NCBI RefSeq assembly: GCF_024730785.1
Contig: NZ_CP102830.1
Coordinates: forward strand, 2,790,001 to 2,854,000
Origin: Pseudomonas sp. LS44
Lineage (GTDB): Bacteria; Pseudomonadota; Gammaproteobacteria; Pseudomonadales; Pseudomonadaceae
DNA length: 64,000 nucleotides
Direction of reading: 5' to 3'
This document shows positions 41,442 through 50,635 of the stretch, piece by piece. Each line of letters begins with the position of its first letter. The first letter of the stretch is position 1. A program made the position numbers and the translations under genes. Under the pieces are notes generated by a model. It was given only the letters and a program-made list of their open reading frames with translations. It ran no database searches and was not told the origin of the DNA.

Positions 41442-41571
41442 GGAAAATCCTCGCAAATGAGGCTGGCATCTTGCCACAAGGGCGTTGCAGCGGCCTGCAG
41501 GCAGTTATTGCTGCCGTGCAGCAGGAGAATTCCTCTGCCACACTGGCACCATCGTTTTGGAGTCCCCGACC

Positions 41572-42444
41572 ATGATTCTGTCCGAGCAGCCGCAGAACTT
41601 CTCCGCGCGCCTGAGCACCCTCGCTCAGCGCCTGGGGCTGGGCGGCCGCGCGCTCCGCGCCCTGCGCGAGCGGGCCAGCAGGTTGCAGTTACCGTTTCAG
41701 CCGTTGCCGACGCCGCAGCCAAGTATTTGGTGGCAGGCCGGGCCGCAATTGCAGCGCCTCGGCAATCTGCCACGCAGTGCGCTGTCCGGTCCGGTTCAGG
41801 ATGACAAGGCCGATGCTCACGCCCTACTGATCGGCGTGGTCAAACAAGAGCTACAACACCTCGACAGTTTCGACCTGCGCCAGATCGACGGCCTCGGCGG
41901 GGGCAGTGCAGCGCCCGTCTATACCAGCCTCGAAGAGTTTGCCGCCACGCCGGCCTGCCGCGGGCAGCGCATCATCAGCTACAAGGATTTTCTCAAAACC
42001 ATCAGCCTCGCCCTGCCGAACTTTTCCGCCAGCGAACGGATTCAGCTGCGCTCGACCGCTTGGCACGGGTCGCGGGTCTACTGGGCCGGCGAACGGCAGA
42101 TCGAGGCGTTCAGCAGCGCCATCGTCTATGCCCGGCTCCGTGGGCTAAATGTCACGCTACCGGCCGATCTCATCCACTACAGCGTCAACGCTGCTGGCCT
42201 GGATGCCCTGCAGGCGTGCTATCACGTGCTCGCCATGCCGGTGCAGGCCTGGAGCGAACCGGCCTTCATGGCCTTGCTGCTCGACAATGGTTTGCCCTAC
42301 GCACGGCTGAGCCTGATCCACAGCCCCGGCGCACCGGAAATCCTCCTGCTGCCGCGCCAGAGTGCCGAAGCCACGGCTCTCGGCGAAGGCCTGCGCCTAG
42401 CCGGCGCCAGCGACGTGGTGACCTACCTGCGCTCGCTGGCATAA
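41572..42444 (+). CDS. Conserved-looking hypothetical protein
   Basis: 290 residues from ATG 41572 (GGAG about 11 bases upstream). Soluble, with no signal peptide or membrane helix. Aromatic-rich middle with ISYKDFLKTISLALPNFSASERIQ and WHGSRVYWAGERQIEAF, then SVNAAGLDALQACYHVLAMP. I recognise no catalytic motif. By position it may match the P. aeruginosa hypothetical next to pyrD and the DUF2835 gene (PA3052, from memory). Convergent with gdhB. Confidence 0.75.
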   Translation: MILSEQPQNFSARLSTLAQRLGLGGRALRALRERASRLQLPFQPLPTPQPSIWWQAGPQLQRLGNLPRSALSGPVQDDKADAHALLIGVVKQELQHLDSFDLRQIDGLGGGSAAPVYTSLEEFAATPACRGQRIISYKDFLKTISLALPNFSASERIQLRSTAWHGSRVYWAGERQIEAFSSAIVYARLRGLNVTLPADLIHYSVNAAGLDALQACYHVLAMPVQAWSEPAFMALLLDNGLPYARLSLIHSPGAPEILLLPRQSAEATALGEGLRLAGASDVVTYLRSLA

Positions 42445-42497
42445 AAGCCCCGTTTTTTTTATGGCTATGTGCCGATTACAGTGTGCACCGCGCTTTT

Positions 42498-42602
42498 GTA
42501 GGGTGGGTTAGCCGCGTAGCGGCGTAACCCACCAGCGGTGCCGACCTGAACATCAGTGTCCAGCAGAGTCGGTGGGTTACGCCTACGCCTAACCCACCCT
42601 AC
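42498..42602. repeat. Family-1 palindromic repeat, copy D
   Basis: 105 bp, ends GTAGGGTGGGTTAGC and CTAACCCACCCTAC. Between the convergent hypothetical gene and gdhB. Confidence 0.9.
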
Positions 42603-42623
42603 GGATCAGCCGAGGACTCGCGA

Positions 42624-45600
42624 TCAGGCTGCCAATACATGCTGGGCGCTCTGCGCCAGATCCATCAGCTCGCGATTGGCCACCGCATACATGGCGTAAT
42701 CGGTGCTGGTCGAGGCGCGCAGCTCGGTCAACATCGCGCGCCAGCGCTCCACCAACGGCCGATGCTGCTGCAGCCAGAGCTGCATCCGCGACTCCATATC
42801 CACCGGCGCATCAGGCATCTGCAACACCGCCACGGTGATGGCGCGCTGTTGCCAATCCAGATCATCGCGGAAGGCTTCACGCGCCAAGGCCTGCCAGTTG
42901 CTTTCCACCGGCAGGCTGGTGATCTGCTGCAGATACCAGGTCAGATCCAGCGCGCTGCCGACCGCGAAGTGCGCCTTGGCCACCAGTGCGGGACTCTGCC
43001 CGGTGACATCGGCGGCCTCGATGATCGGCAACAAGGTGTACAGATGGCTGACCCCCGCCACCATGCGCGCCAGCAACTCCGGCACGCCAGCGTCGACGAA
43101 CGACTGATAGCGCGCCTGCCACTGCTCCAGCGTCGGCCCTTCGAGCAGTTCGTTGAGCTTCAGGCCCAACGCTGCCACCTGCGGCCCAAAATGCGCCACA
43201 TCGCGGCCAGCATCGAGATTGTCGCGGCGGCTACGCAAAAACCAGCGGGTCGCGCGCCGGCCCAGACGCATCAGCTCTTCCATCAGCTGCAACTGCACGT
43301 CGGCGGCGACCTTGTAGTCCAGCGTCTCGATCTGGCGGAACCAGTGCGGCAGATGGAACACGTCGCGGACGATCACATACGCCCCGGCGACGTTGGCCGC
43401 GCTCTGCCCGGTGGACTCCTTGAGGCGCTGCACGAAGGTGATGCCCATGTGATTGACCAGGTCGTTGGCGATCTGCGTGCTGACGATTTCACGCTTCAGG
43501 CGATGGCGGCGCATCGGCTCGCCAAATTTCTCTGCCAGCAACGGCGGGAATGCGGTTTCCATTTCACGGATCAGGTAGTCGTCGTCTGGCACCAGCGACT
43601 TGATCAGCGACTCCTTGAGGTCGATCTTGCTGTAGGAGATCAGCACCGACAGCTCCGGCCGGGTCAGGCCCAGGCCGTTGGCCGCACGCTCGGTCAGCTC
43701 CTCGTCGCTGGGCAGGAACTCCAGCGCGCGATCGAGCTTGCCGGCCGCCTCAAGCGCGGCAATCAGGCGTTTGTATTCGCCGATCCGTTCCCGCGCCCGG
43801 CGCTGCGCCAGGGACAGCGCCTGGGTCTGCTTGTAGTTGTTGCCGAGCACCAGGCCACCCACCGCTTCGGTCATCTCGACTAGCAAGCCGTTGCGCTGTT
43901 TACCGGTCATGTCGCCGGCAGCGACGATCTCGTTGAGGAGAATTTTGATGTTCACCTCGTGGTCGGAACAGTCGACGCCGCCGGCGTTGTCGATGAAGTC
44001 GGTATTGCTCGCCCCACCATTCAAACCGTATTCGACGCGGCCGAGCTGGGTCATGCCGAGGTTGCCGCCCTCGCCCACCACCTTGGCACGCAGCTCGCGA
44101 CCGTCCACGCGCAGCGCGTCGTTGGCCTTGTCGCCAACATCGGCGTGGCTCTCCCGACTGGACTTCACATAGGTGCCGATGCCGCCATTCCAGAGCAGAT
44201 CGACCGGCGCCTTGAGCAGCGCATTGAGCAGTTCGGTGGGCGCCAGCTTGTCGGCGGTGATGTCGAAGCGCTTCTGCATCTGCGGGCTGATGGCGATGCT
44301 TTTGGCGCTGCGCGAGAACACCCCGCCGCCCGCGGAAATCAACCCGGCCTCGTAGTCGCTCCAGTTCGAGCGCGGCAGATTGAACAGCCGCTGGCGCTCG
44401 ACAAAGCTCTTCGCCGGGTCCGGATTGGGGTCGATGAAAATATGCAGATGGTTGAAGGCCGCGACCAGCTGCAGCTTGTCCGAGAGCAGCAAGCCGTTGC
44501 CGAACACGTCGCCGGCCATGTCACCGATGCCGATCACCGTGAAATTGTCTTTCTGCACATCGATGCCGCGCTCGCGGAAGTGCCGCTGCACCGACACCCA
44601 GCCGCCCTTGGCGGTGATGCCCATGCCTTTATGGTCGTAACCCGCCGAGCCACCTGAGGCGAACGCGTCGCCCAACCAGAAGCCGTATTCGCCGGCGATG
44701 CCATTGGCGATGTCGGAAAAAGTCGCCGTGCCCTTGTCGGCCGCCACCACCAGATACGGATCGTCCGCGTCATGACGCACCACGTTGGCTGGCGGTACCA
44801 CCGCGCCTTCCTTGAGGTTGTCGGTGATGTCCAGCAGACCGGAAATAAAGATCCGGTAGCAGGCGATGGCCTCGGCCTGGATCTCGTCGCGGTTGCCGCC
44901 CACCGGCAAGCGCCGCGGAATGAAGCCACCCTTGGCGCCGACCGGCACGATCACCGCATTTTTCACCTGCTGGGCCTTGACCAGGCCGAGTACCTCGGTG
45001 CGGTAGTCCTCCTCGCGGTCCGACCAACGCAGACCGCCGCGGGCGACCTTGCCACCGCGCAGATGCACGCCCTCAACGCGCGGCGAATAAACGAACACCT
45101 CGAACAGCGGCACCGGCTTGGGAATGTCCGGAATCTGCCGGGGGTTGAGCTTGAAGCTGAAATAGCTCTTCGCCGCACCGGTGGCGTCCGGCTGATAGAA
45201 GTTGGTACGCAGGGTGGCTTTGATCAGGTCCAGATAACGCCGCAGGATGCGGTCCTCGTTGAGTACGGAGACATCGTCGAGGGCGGCGAGAATCGCCTGT
45301 TCGAGCTTGTGCTGCTTGTCCGCCAGATCGCCGGCGCTGAGCTTGCGCGCCAGGTAGAAGCGGGTCTTGAACAGCCGCACCAACTCGCGGGCGATGTCGA
45401 TGTGGTTGACCAACGTGCTGGCGATATAGCCCAGATCGAAGCCCAGACGGATCTGCTTCAAATACCGCGCATAGGCGCGCAGCAGCGCGACATCGCGCCA
45501 GGGCATCGCCGCGGTGAGCACCAGACGATTGAAGCCATCGTTCTCCGCGGCGCCGCTAACGATCTGCACGAAGGCGTCCTGGAAGGTGTCGTTGAGCTGC

Positions 45601-47483
45601 TGGAGATCGACATCCAGCCCTTCGGCGTAGGTGAAGGCGAAGTCGTGAATCCAGAATTGCCGGCCGTTCTGATGCTGCAGGTGATAGGGAAATTCGCCGA
45701 GCACGCGCAGGCCGAGATTCTCCAGAATCGGCAACACGTCAGACAGCGCCAGCGGCGTATCGGCGTGGTACAGCTTGCAGTGCAGCTGCTGCTCATCGAC
45801 CGCCAGCGGCTGGTAGAAGCTCATCACCAACGGGCGCACGTCCGACAGGCTGAGCACGTGCTGCATGTCGACCACCGCCGAGGACGCGGCGAAGCGCTCG
45901 CGATAACCGGCGGGGAAGCTTTTCGGAAAATCGGCAAGCACCCGCGTGCCCTTGGCTTCGCCGAAACTCTCGACCACCAGCCCGGCGAAATCGTCCTTCC
46001 ACGAGCGGCAGGCCTGGATGACTTCGCGCTCCAGCTGCTGCGGGTCGATGTCCAGCCTGGTCTGCGGATCGACGCGCAGGATGAACTGCACACGTGCCAG
46101 CAGCGACTCGGAGAAGTAGGTCCAGAACTCGCAATCGCTGGCATGCAGGCGGTCGACCAGGACCTGCTGGATGCGTAGCCGGGTCTCGGTCGAGTACACG
46201 TCACGCGGCACGTAGGCCAGCGCGTAGACGAAGCGGCCGTAGGGGTCCTTGCGCAAGAACAGGCGGATCTTGTTGCGCTCCTGGATCTGCACGATGGCCA
46301 GCGCGGTGTTGTACAACTCGTCGACCGGCGTCTGGAACAGGTCGTCGCGCGGCAACACCTCGAGCACCTTGACCAATTCCTTGCCCAAATGCCCTTCGGC
46401 GCTGAACCCCGAACGTTTCTCCACCGCGGCGACCTTGCGGCGGATGAACGGAATCTCGCGCACGCTCTGGCTGTAGACCACCGAGGTATAGATGCCCATG
46501 AAGCGGCATTCCTTGACCACCTTGCCCTTCGCGTCCAGCGCGCGGATCGAGACGAAATCCGGGTACGCCGGGCGATGCACGCGACTCGGCATCGCGGCTT
46601 TGGCGAACGACAGCAGCAACGGCTCGCGCAGGTAATCCAGCGCATAGCTCTGGATATGCAGGTCGCTACTGGAAAGCCCGCTACGCAGGCGCTTCGACAG
46701 GCCGAGTAGCGAGCCTTCGTCGTAGCTGATGAAGCCGCCGCCGGCTTCCTCGTGCACGGTGAACTCTTCATAGCCGAGGAAGGTGAAGTGGTTGTCCAGC
46801 AACCATTCGAGAAACACCTTGATTTCGCCCAGTTCGGCCGGGTCGACCTTGAGCTTGGCGCTGCCCAGCCAGGCCAGCAGATCGCGGGCCTTGGTTTTCA
46901 TCGGCTCGAAATCGGCGACCGTCAGGCGCACATCGGCGAGCACTTCGAGCAAACCGTTCTCCAGCGCACGCCGCTCTCCGGCACTGGCGCAGCGGTCGAT
47001 CTCCAGGAACATCAGCGATTCGTGGCGCACGTCCGGGCCCGTCGTGCCCTTGGGCAGGACTTCCAGCAACTGCCCCTGGCTGTCGCGACGCACGCTCAGC
47101 ACGCTGGTCTGCAGGGTGTGAATGCTGTGGCCGCGGCGGCTCACCTCCATGCGCACCGAGTCGACCAGGAACGGAATATCGGCATGCAGCACTTGAATGG
47201 CGGTATGCGTGGATTGCCAGCCGTGCTTCTCGTAGTCCGGGTTGTACACCTGCACCTGCGGCTGCGCCGGATCGAAGCGTTCCAGCAAGCGCCAGGCCGA
47301 CAGCGTGCAGCCAACCAGATCGGACAGACGTCGTTCGCCTAGTTCATCGAGGGCGACAATGCCGAAGAATTGCTCGGCGAACAGGGCCATCTGCGGCAAC
47401 CCTTGCTCGCTGACGTGCTGCGCCAGGGCCGTTTGCAGCTGTTGCTGGAAATCGACGCGGCTGGCGGCGGTGAAGAACGACAT
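42624..47483 (-). CDS. gdhB: NAD-specific glutamate dehydrogenase, large (180-kDa) class
   Basis: 1,619 residues, the normal size of this class. It oxidatively deaminates glutamate to 2-oxoglutarate with NAD+, feeding amino acid carbon into the TCA cycle. The long N-terminal half carries regulatory domains (ACT-like repeats). The catalytic region at about residues 800-1150 shows LRGGKVARGGLRWSDREEDY, VKNAVIVPVGAKGGF (catalytic lysines) and ITAKGGWVSVQRHF, then GIGDMAGDVFGNGLL. ATG 47483 (MSFFTAASRVDFQQQL) has GGAG nine bases upstream; the extension to 47684 enters the promoter gap. In P. aeruginosa the homologue is induced by arginine via ArgR. Divergent from pxpB. Confidence 0.96.
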   Translation of the reverse strand: MSFFTAASRVDFQQQLQTALAQHVSEQGLPQMALFAEQFFGIVALDELGERRLSDLVGCTLSAWRLLERFDPAQPQVQVYNPDYEKHGWQSTHTAIQVLHADIPFLVDSVRMEVSRRGHSIHTLQTSVLSVRRDSQGQLLEVLPKGTTGPDVRHESLMFLEIDRCASAGERRALENGLLEVLADVRLTVADFEPMKTKARDLLAWLGSAKLKVDPAELGEIKVFLEWLLDNHFTFLGYEEFTVHEEAGGGFISYDEGSLLGLSKRLRSGLSSSDLHIQSYALDYLREPLLLSFAKAAMPSRVHRPAYPDFVSIRALDAKGKVVKECRFMGIYTSVVYSQSVREIPFIRRKVAAVEKRSGFSAEGHLGKELVKVLEVLPRDDLFQTPVDELYNTALAIVQIQERNKIRLFLRKDPYGRFVYALAYVPRDVYSTETRLRIQQVLVDRLHASDCEFWTYFSESLLARVQFILRVDPQTRLDIDPQQLEREVIQACRSWKDDFAGLVVESFGEAKGTRVLADFPKSFPAGYRERFAASSAVVDMQHVLSLSDVRPLVMSFYQPLAVDEQQLHCKLYHADTPLALSDVLPILENLGLRVLGEFPYHLQHQNGRQFWIHDFAFTYAEGLDVDLQQLNDTFQDAFVQIVSGAAENDGFNRLVLTAAMPWRDVALLRAYARYLKQIRLGFDLGYIASTLVNHIDIARELVRLFKTRFYLARKLSAGDLADKQHKLEQAILAALDDVSVLNEDRILRRYLDLIKATLRTNFYQPDATGAAKSYFSFKLNPRQIPDIPKPVPLFEVFVYSPRVEGVHLRGGKVARGGLRWSDREEDYRTEVLGLVKAQQVKNAVIVPVGAKGGFIPRRLPVGGNRDEIQAEAIACYRIFISGLLDITDNLKEGAVVPPANVVRHDADDPYLVVAADKGTATFSDIANGIAGEYGFWLGDAFASGGSAGYDHKGMGITAKGGWVSVQRHFRERGIDVQKDNFTVIGIGDMAGDVFGNGLLLSDKLQLVAAFNHLHIFIDPNPDPAKSFVERQRLFNLPRSNWSDYEAGLISAGGGVFSRSAKSIAISPQMQKRFDITADKLAPTELLNALLKAPVDLLWNGGIGTYVKSSRESHADVGDKANDALRVDGRELRAKVVGEGGNLGMTQLGRVEYGLNGGASNTDFIDNAGGVDCSDHEVNIKILLNEIVAAGDMTGKQRNGLLVEMTEAVGGLVLGNNYKQTQALSLAQRRARERIGEYKRLIAALEAAGKLDRALEFLPSDEELTERAANGLGLTRPELSVLISYSKIDLKESLIKSLVPDDDYLIREMETAFPPLLAEKFGEPMRRHRLKREIVSTQIANDLVNHMGITFVQRLKESTGQSAANVAGAYVIVRDVFHLPHWFRQIETLDYKVAADVQLQLMEELMRLGRRATRWFLRSRRDNLDAGRDVAHFGPQVAALGLKLNELLEGPTLEQWQARYQSFVDAGVPELLARMVAGVSHLYTLLPIIEAADVTGQSPALVAKAHFAVGSALDLTWYLQQITSLPVESNWQALAREAFRDDLDWQQRAITVAVLQMPDAPVDMESRMQLWLQQHRPLVERWRAMLTELRASTSTDYAMYAVANRELMDLAQSAQHVLAA

Positions 47484-47758
47484 GCTGATACTCCGCTGAA
47501 CGTGGTGTTTCGGGGAAGCAGCGGCGACCGGGTCGGACGCCGGGCTTGCAAGCAGTCTAGGTGACCACTGACCGCCCGGACTGCGGAGCGACCATGCGGT
47601 CACGAACAGCTTAGCGAGGCCACCGGCGAGCAAGCTTTTCAGGCTGCGACATATTCGTTCATCGCGCGGTCCGCCCGGCGTCATGCATCATGGCGGCCTG
47701 CAGCGCGCAATCGGCCATGGCTCGGTTGGCGCATCCACTGCGAGGCTCCGGAGGATCG

Positions 47759-48481
47759 ATGAGCACGCCGCACCTGCGCCTTGAAGTCGCCGCGCTCGAC
47801 TGTTTTATCCTGCGGCTATTCGACAGCATCGACGAAGCCAACATGCCCTGGCTGCTCGCCGCCGCGCAGCAGTTGCGCCAGGCCTTCGGCGCCGGGCTGA
47901 TCGAACTGGTGCCCTCCTACACCACGCTGTTGCTGCAATTCGACTTACTGCAGCTGACTGCCGCACAGGCGCGCGAACTGATCGCCGCGAGCCTCGCAGA
48001 CTTGCAACCACTAGCGGCGGGCGGCGGCCGCCAGCTGACGCTGCCGGTCTGGTACGACCGCCGGGTCGGCCCGGAGCTTGATCTCTTGGCGCGACGCAGC
48101 GGGCTGACGGTCAGCGAGGTGATCCATCGCCACAGTGCACACCGCTACTGCGTCTTCGCCCTCGGCTTCGCGCCCGGTTTCGCCTTTATGGGCCTGGTCG
48201 TGCCGGAGTTGGCCAGCCCGCGCCTGGACACCCCGCGCCAACGGGTAGCAGCCGGCAGCGTGGGGATTGCCGAGCGGCAGACCGCCGTCTATCCGTTGCT
48301 GTCACCGGGCGGCTGGAACTTGATCGGCCGCACTCCGACGCGTTTGTTCGACCGCGAGCTGGACGGCTACAGCCTGCTGCAACCGGGCGATCAGGTCCGT
48401 TTCGCCGCCATCGAACATGCCGAATTCATTCGCCTGGGCGGCGACGACACGCCCCTGGCGCAGACGCAGGGCGCGTCATGA
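47759..48481 (+). CDS. pxpB: 5-oxoprolinase subunit PxpB (KipI family)
   Basis: A 240-residue allophanate-hydrolase-subunit-1-like protein. Typical features: LVPSYTTLLLQFDLLQLT near residue 60, HSAHRYCVFALGFAPGFAFMG (about 125-145; the GFxPGF motif), then GSVGIAERQTAVYPLLSPGGWNLIGRTP. With PxpC and PxpA it hydrolyses 5-oxoproline (pyroglutamate) to glutamate using ATP. ATG 47759 has GGAGG. Overlaps pxpC by four bases. No pxpA is present beside it. Confidence 0.9.
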   Translation: MSTPHLRLEVAALDCFILRLFDSIDEANMPWLLAAAQQLRQAFGAGLIELVPSYTTLLLQFDLLQLTAAQARELIAASLADLQPLAAGGGRQLTLPVWYDRRVGPELDLLARRSGLTVSEVIHRHSAHRYCVFALGFAPGFAFMGLVVPELASPRLDTPRQRVAAGSVGIAERQTAVYPLLSPGGWNLIGRTPTRLFDRELDGYSLLQPGDQVRFAAIEHAEFIRLGGDDTPLAQTQGAS

Positions 48482-49401
48482 GCGGTCTACTGGTGGAACG
48501 CAGCACGCCGCTGGTGCAGCTGCAGGACGGCGGGCGTTTTGGCGTCCGGCACCTGGGCGTCACCCAAGGCGGAGCGCTGGATTGGATTTCCCATTACTGG
48601 GCCAACTGGCTGCTCGGCAATGATCTTAGGGCGCCAGTCATCGAAATCCCGCTCGGCGGTTTTGCCCTGCTGTGTCTGCAGGACAGCCACCTCGCCCTGG
48701 CTGGTGCCGACTTGGCCGCGACCCTCGACGACCAACCCCTGACACCTTGGCGCAGTGTGGCCGTGCGCGCCGGGCAGCGTTTGCAGTTCAACGCGCCGCG
48801 CTGCGGTGCGCGCGCCTACCTCGCCACGCCCGGCGGCTTTGCCGTGCCGGCAGTGCTGGGCAGCTGCTCGACGGTCAGCCGCGAAGGCCTTGGCGGCCCC
48901 GATGGCCAGGGCCGCGCGCTGCAAGCCGGCGACCGCTTGCACTGGGCCGTTGCTGCACCGCGGCTGCGCAGCATGGACAACCGCGCGCGCCCCGACTTCT
49001 CCACGCCGCCGACCCTCGAGCTGATCCTCGGCGCGCAATACGGCGAATTCAGCGGCGTCAGCCTGTTCGAGTTGTTCAATAGCGATTGGCGCCTCGATAG
49101 CCGCGCCGACCGCATGGGCATGCGCCTGCTCGGCGCGCCCTTGCGCTATCAAGGGCGGCCGATGATTTCCGAAGGTATCCCGCTTGGCGCGGTTCAGGTG
49201 CCGCCTGATGGACAGCCGATCGTGCTGTTCAACGACCGGCAAACCATTGGCGGCTACCCGCGTCTCGGCGCGCTCAGCCCACACGCTTTGGCCCGACTCG
49301 CGCAATGTCTGCCGGGCGAGACGGTGCGCCTGCGCCCGAGCGATCAGGCAAGCGCCATGCACGAGCATCGGCGCCTGCTTGCCCAATGGGCGACTGGGTA
49401 G
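48478..49401 (+). CDS. pxpC: 5-oxoprolinase subunit PxpC (biotin-dependent carboxyltransferase family)
   Basis: A 307-residue allophanate-hydrolase-subunit-2-like protein. Landmarks: LVQLQDGGRFGVRHLGVTQGGALD at the N-terminus, ARAYLATPGGFAVPAVLGSCST in the middle, and SEGIPLGAVQVPPDGQPIVLFNDRQTIGGYPRLG near the C-terminus. It forms the PxpBC complex that acts with PxpA on 5-oxoproline. ATG overlaps the pxpB stop (ATGA). The 3' neighbour is the MoxR ATPase gene, not pxpA. Confidence 0.9.
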   Translation: MSGLLVERSTPLVQLQDGGRFGVRHLGVTQGGALDWISHYWANWLLGNDLRAPVIEIPLGGFALLCLQDSHLALAGADLAATLDDQPLTPWRSVAVRAGQRLQFNAPRCGARAYLATPGGFAVPAVLGSCSTVSREGLGGPDGQGRALQAGDRLHWAVAAPRLRSMDNRARPDFSTPPTLELILGAQYGEFSGVSLFELFNSDWRLDSRADRMGMRLLGAPLRYQGRPMISEGIPLGAVQVPPDGQPIVLFNDRQTIGGYPRLGALSPHALARLAQCLPGETVRLRPSDQASAMHEHRRLLAQWATG

Positions 49402-49582
49402 CGCTCGCTAGACTGAGCGCGCAACGGTTTGGCGGCCCGCTCGCTACCGTCCGGTCGCCAGGCGTGAGGTTCGATCGGCAAGTGCGCACTGGCGGTTAGT
49501 CGCTGCCGGTGCAATCGATTAAAGTAAGCGTCCCAGCGGCCCCTGCGCGGGTTAGCAGTTGCACTCATTCAGGACATCCCCG

Positions 49583-50542
49583 ATGGATCACCGTGAATCT
49601 CTCCTGACCCTGCGAAACTTTCTGGCTACGCAGATTCTCGGTCAGGAAAAGCTCATCGAACGCCTGCTGATCGCCCTCCTCGCCGACGGCCATCTGCTCG
49701 TCGAAGGCGCCCCCGGACTGGCCAAGACCAAGGCGATCAAAGAGCTGGCCGAAGGCATCGAAGCCGAGTTCCATCGCATCCAGTTCACCCCCGACCTGTT
49801 ACCTGCGGACATCACCGGCACGGAGATCTACCGGCCGGAAACTGGCAGCTTCGTGTTCCAGCAAGGACCGATCTTCCACAATCTGGTGCTCGCCGACGAG
49901 ATCAACCGCGCGCCGGCCAAGGTCCAGTCGGCACTCCTCGAAGCCATGGCCGAGCGTCAGGTATCGGTCGGTCGCTCGACCTACGATCTGTCGCCGCTGT
50001 TTCTGGTAATGGCCACGCAGAACCCGATCGAACAGGAAGGCACCTACCCGCTGCCGGAAGCCCAGCTCGATCGCTTCCTGATGCACGTGAAGATCGGTTT
50101 TCCCGACGCTTCGGTGGAACGCAAGATTCTCTCCCAGGCGCGTGGCGATGCGCTGAACGGCGAAACCAAGCCGGAGCACCGGGTCAGCCAGCACGCGATC
50201 TTCGCCGCGCGCAAGGAAATCCTCGGCCTGTACATGGCCGACGCGGTGGAGGAATACCTGGTGCAGCTGGTGATGGCGACCCGCACGCCGGGCAAGTTCG
50301 ATCCGGAAATGGCCGAGTGGATCGCCTACGGCGCCAGCCCGCGCGGTTCCATCGCCCTGGACCGCTGCGCGCGCGCCCATGCCTGGCTGGCCGGCCGCGA
50401 CTTCGTCAGCCCAGAAGATATTCAGGCGGTGCTGTTCGACGTGCTGCGCCACCGCATCATCCTGTCGTTCGAGGCGGAAGCCGCCGGTATCGATCAGGAC
50501 CGCGTGATCCAGCGCGTGCTCGATGTGGTCGCGGTGGCCTGA
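49583..50542 (+). CDS. MoxR-family AAA+ ATPase
   Basis: A 319-residue AAA+ protein. Walker A is EGAPGLAKTKAIK (the variant GxPGLAKTK seen in this subfamily), Walker B LVLADEINRAPAKVQSALLEAM, sensor 1 LVMATQNPIEQEGTYPLPEAQLDRF, and a C-terminal lid. MoxR ATPases act as chaperones with VWA and DUF58 partners, all of which follow here. First gene of a six-gene operon (MoxR, DUF58, DUF4381, VWA, VWA-TPR, BatD). ATG 49583 follows AGGACATCCCCG. Confidence 0.93.
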   Translation: MDHRESLLTLRNFLATQILGQEKLIERLLIALLADGHLLVEGAPGLAKTKAIKELAEGIEAEFHRIQFTPDLLPADITGTEIYRPETGSFVFQQGPIFHNLVLADEINRAPAKVQSALLEAMAERQVSVGRSTYDLSPLFLVMATQNPIEQEGTYPLPEAQLDRFLMHVKIGFPDASVERKILSQARGDALNGETKPEHRVSQHAIFAARKEILGLYMADAVEEYLVQLVMATRTPGKFDPEMAEWIAYGASPRGSIALDRCARAHAWLAGRDFVSPEDIQAVLFDVLRHRIILSFEAEAAGIDQDRVIQRVLDVVAVA

Positions 50543-50635
50543 TGCTGGCGCGCGCCGCTGTGTTGGACTCCCCATCCCTCTTCCCTATACGGGAGCGGGC
50601 GTCTTTCTGCGCCGCGTTCTAGGGTCCCGCTCGCC

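Noticed and set aside
47484..47684. N-terminal extension of GdhB to 47684
   Set aside because: ATG 47483 has a ribosome binding site and the MSFFTAAS start expected for the family; the extension would cover most of the divergent promoter gap.
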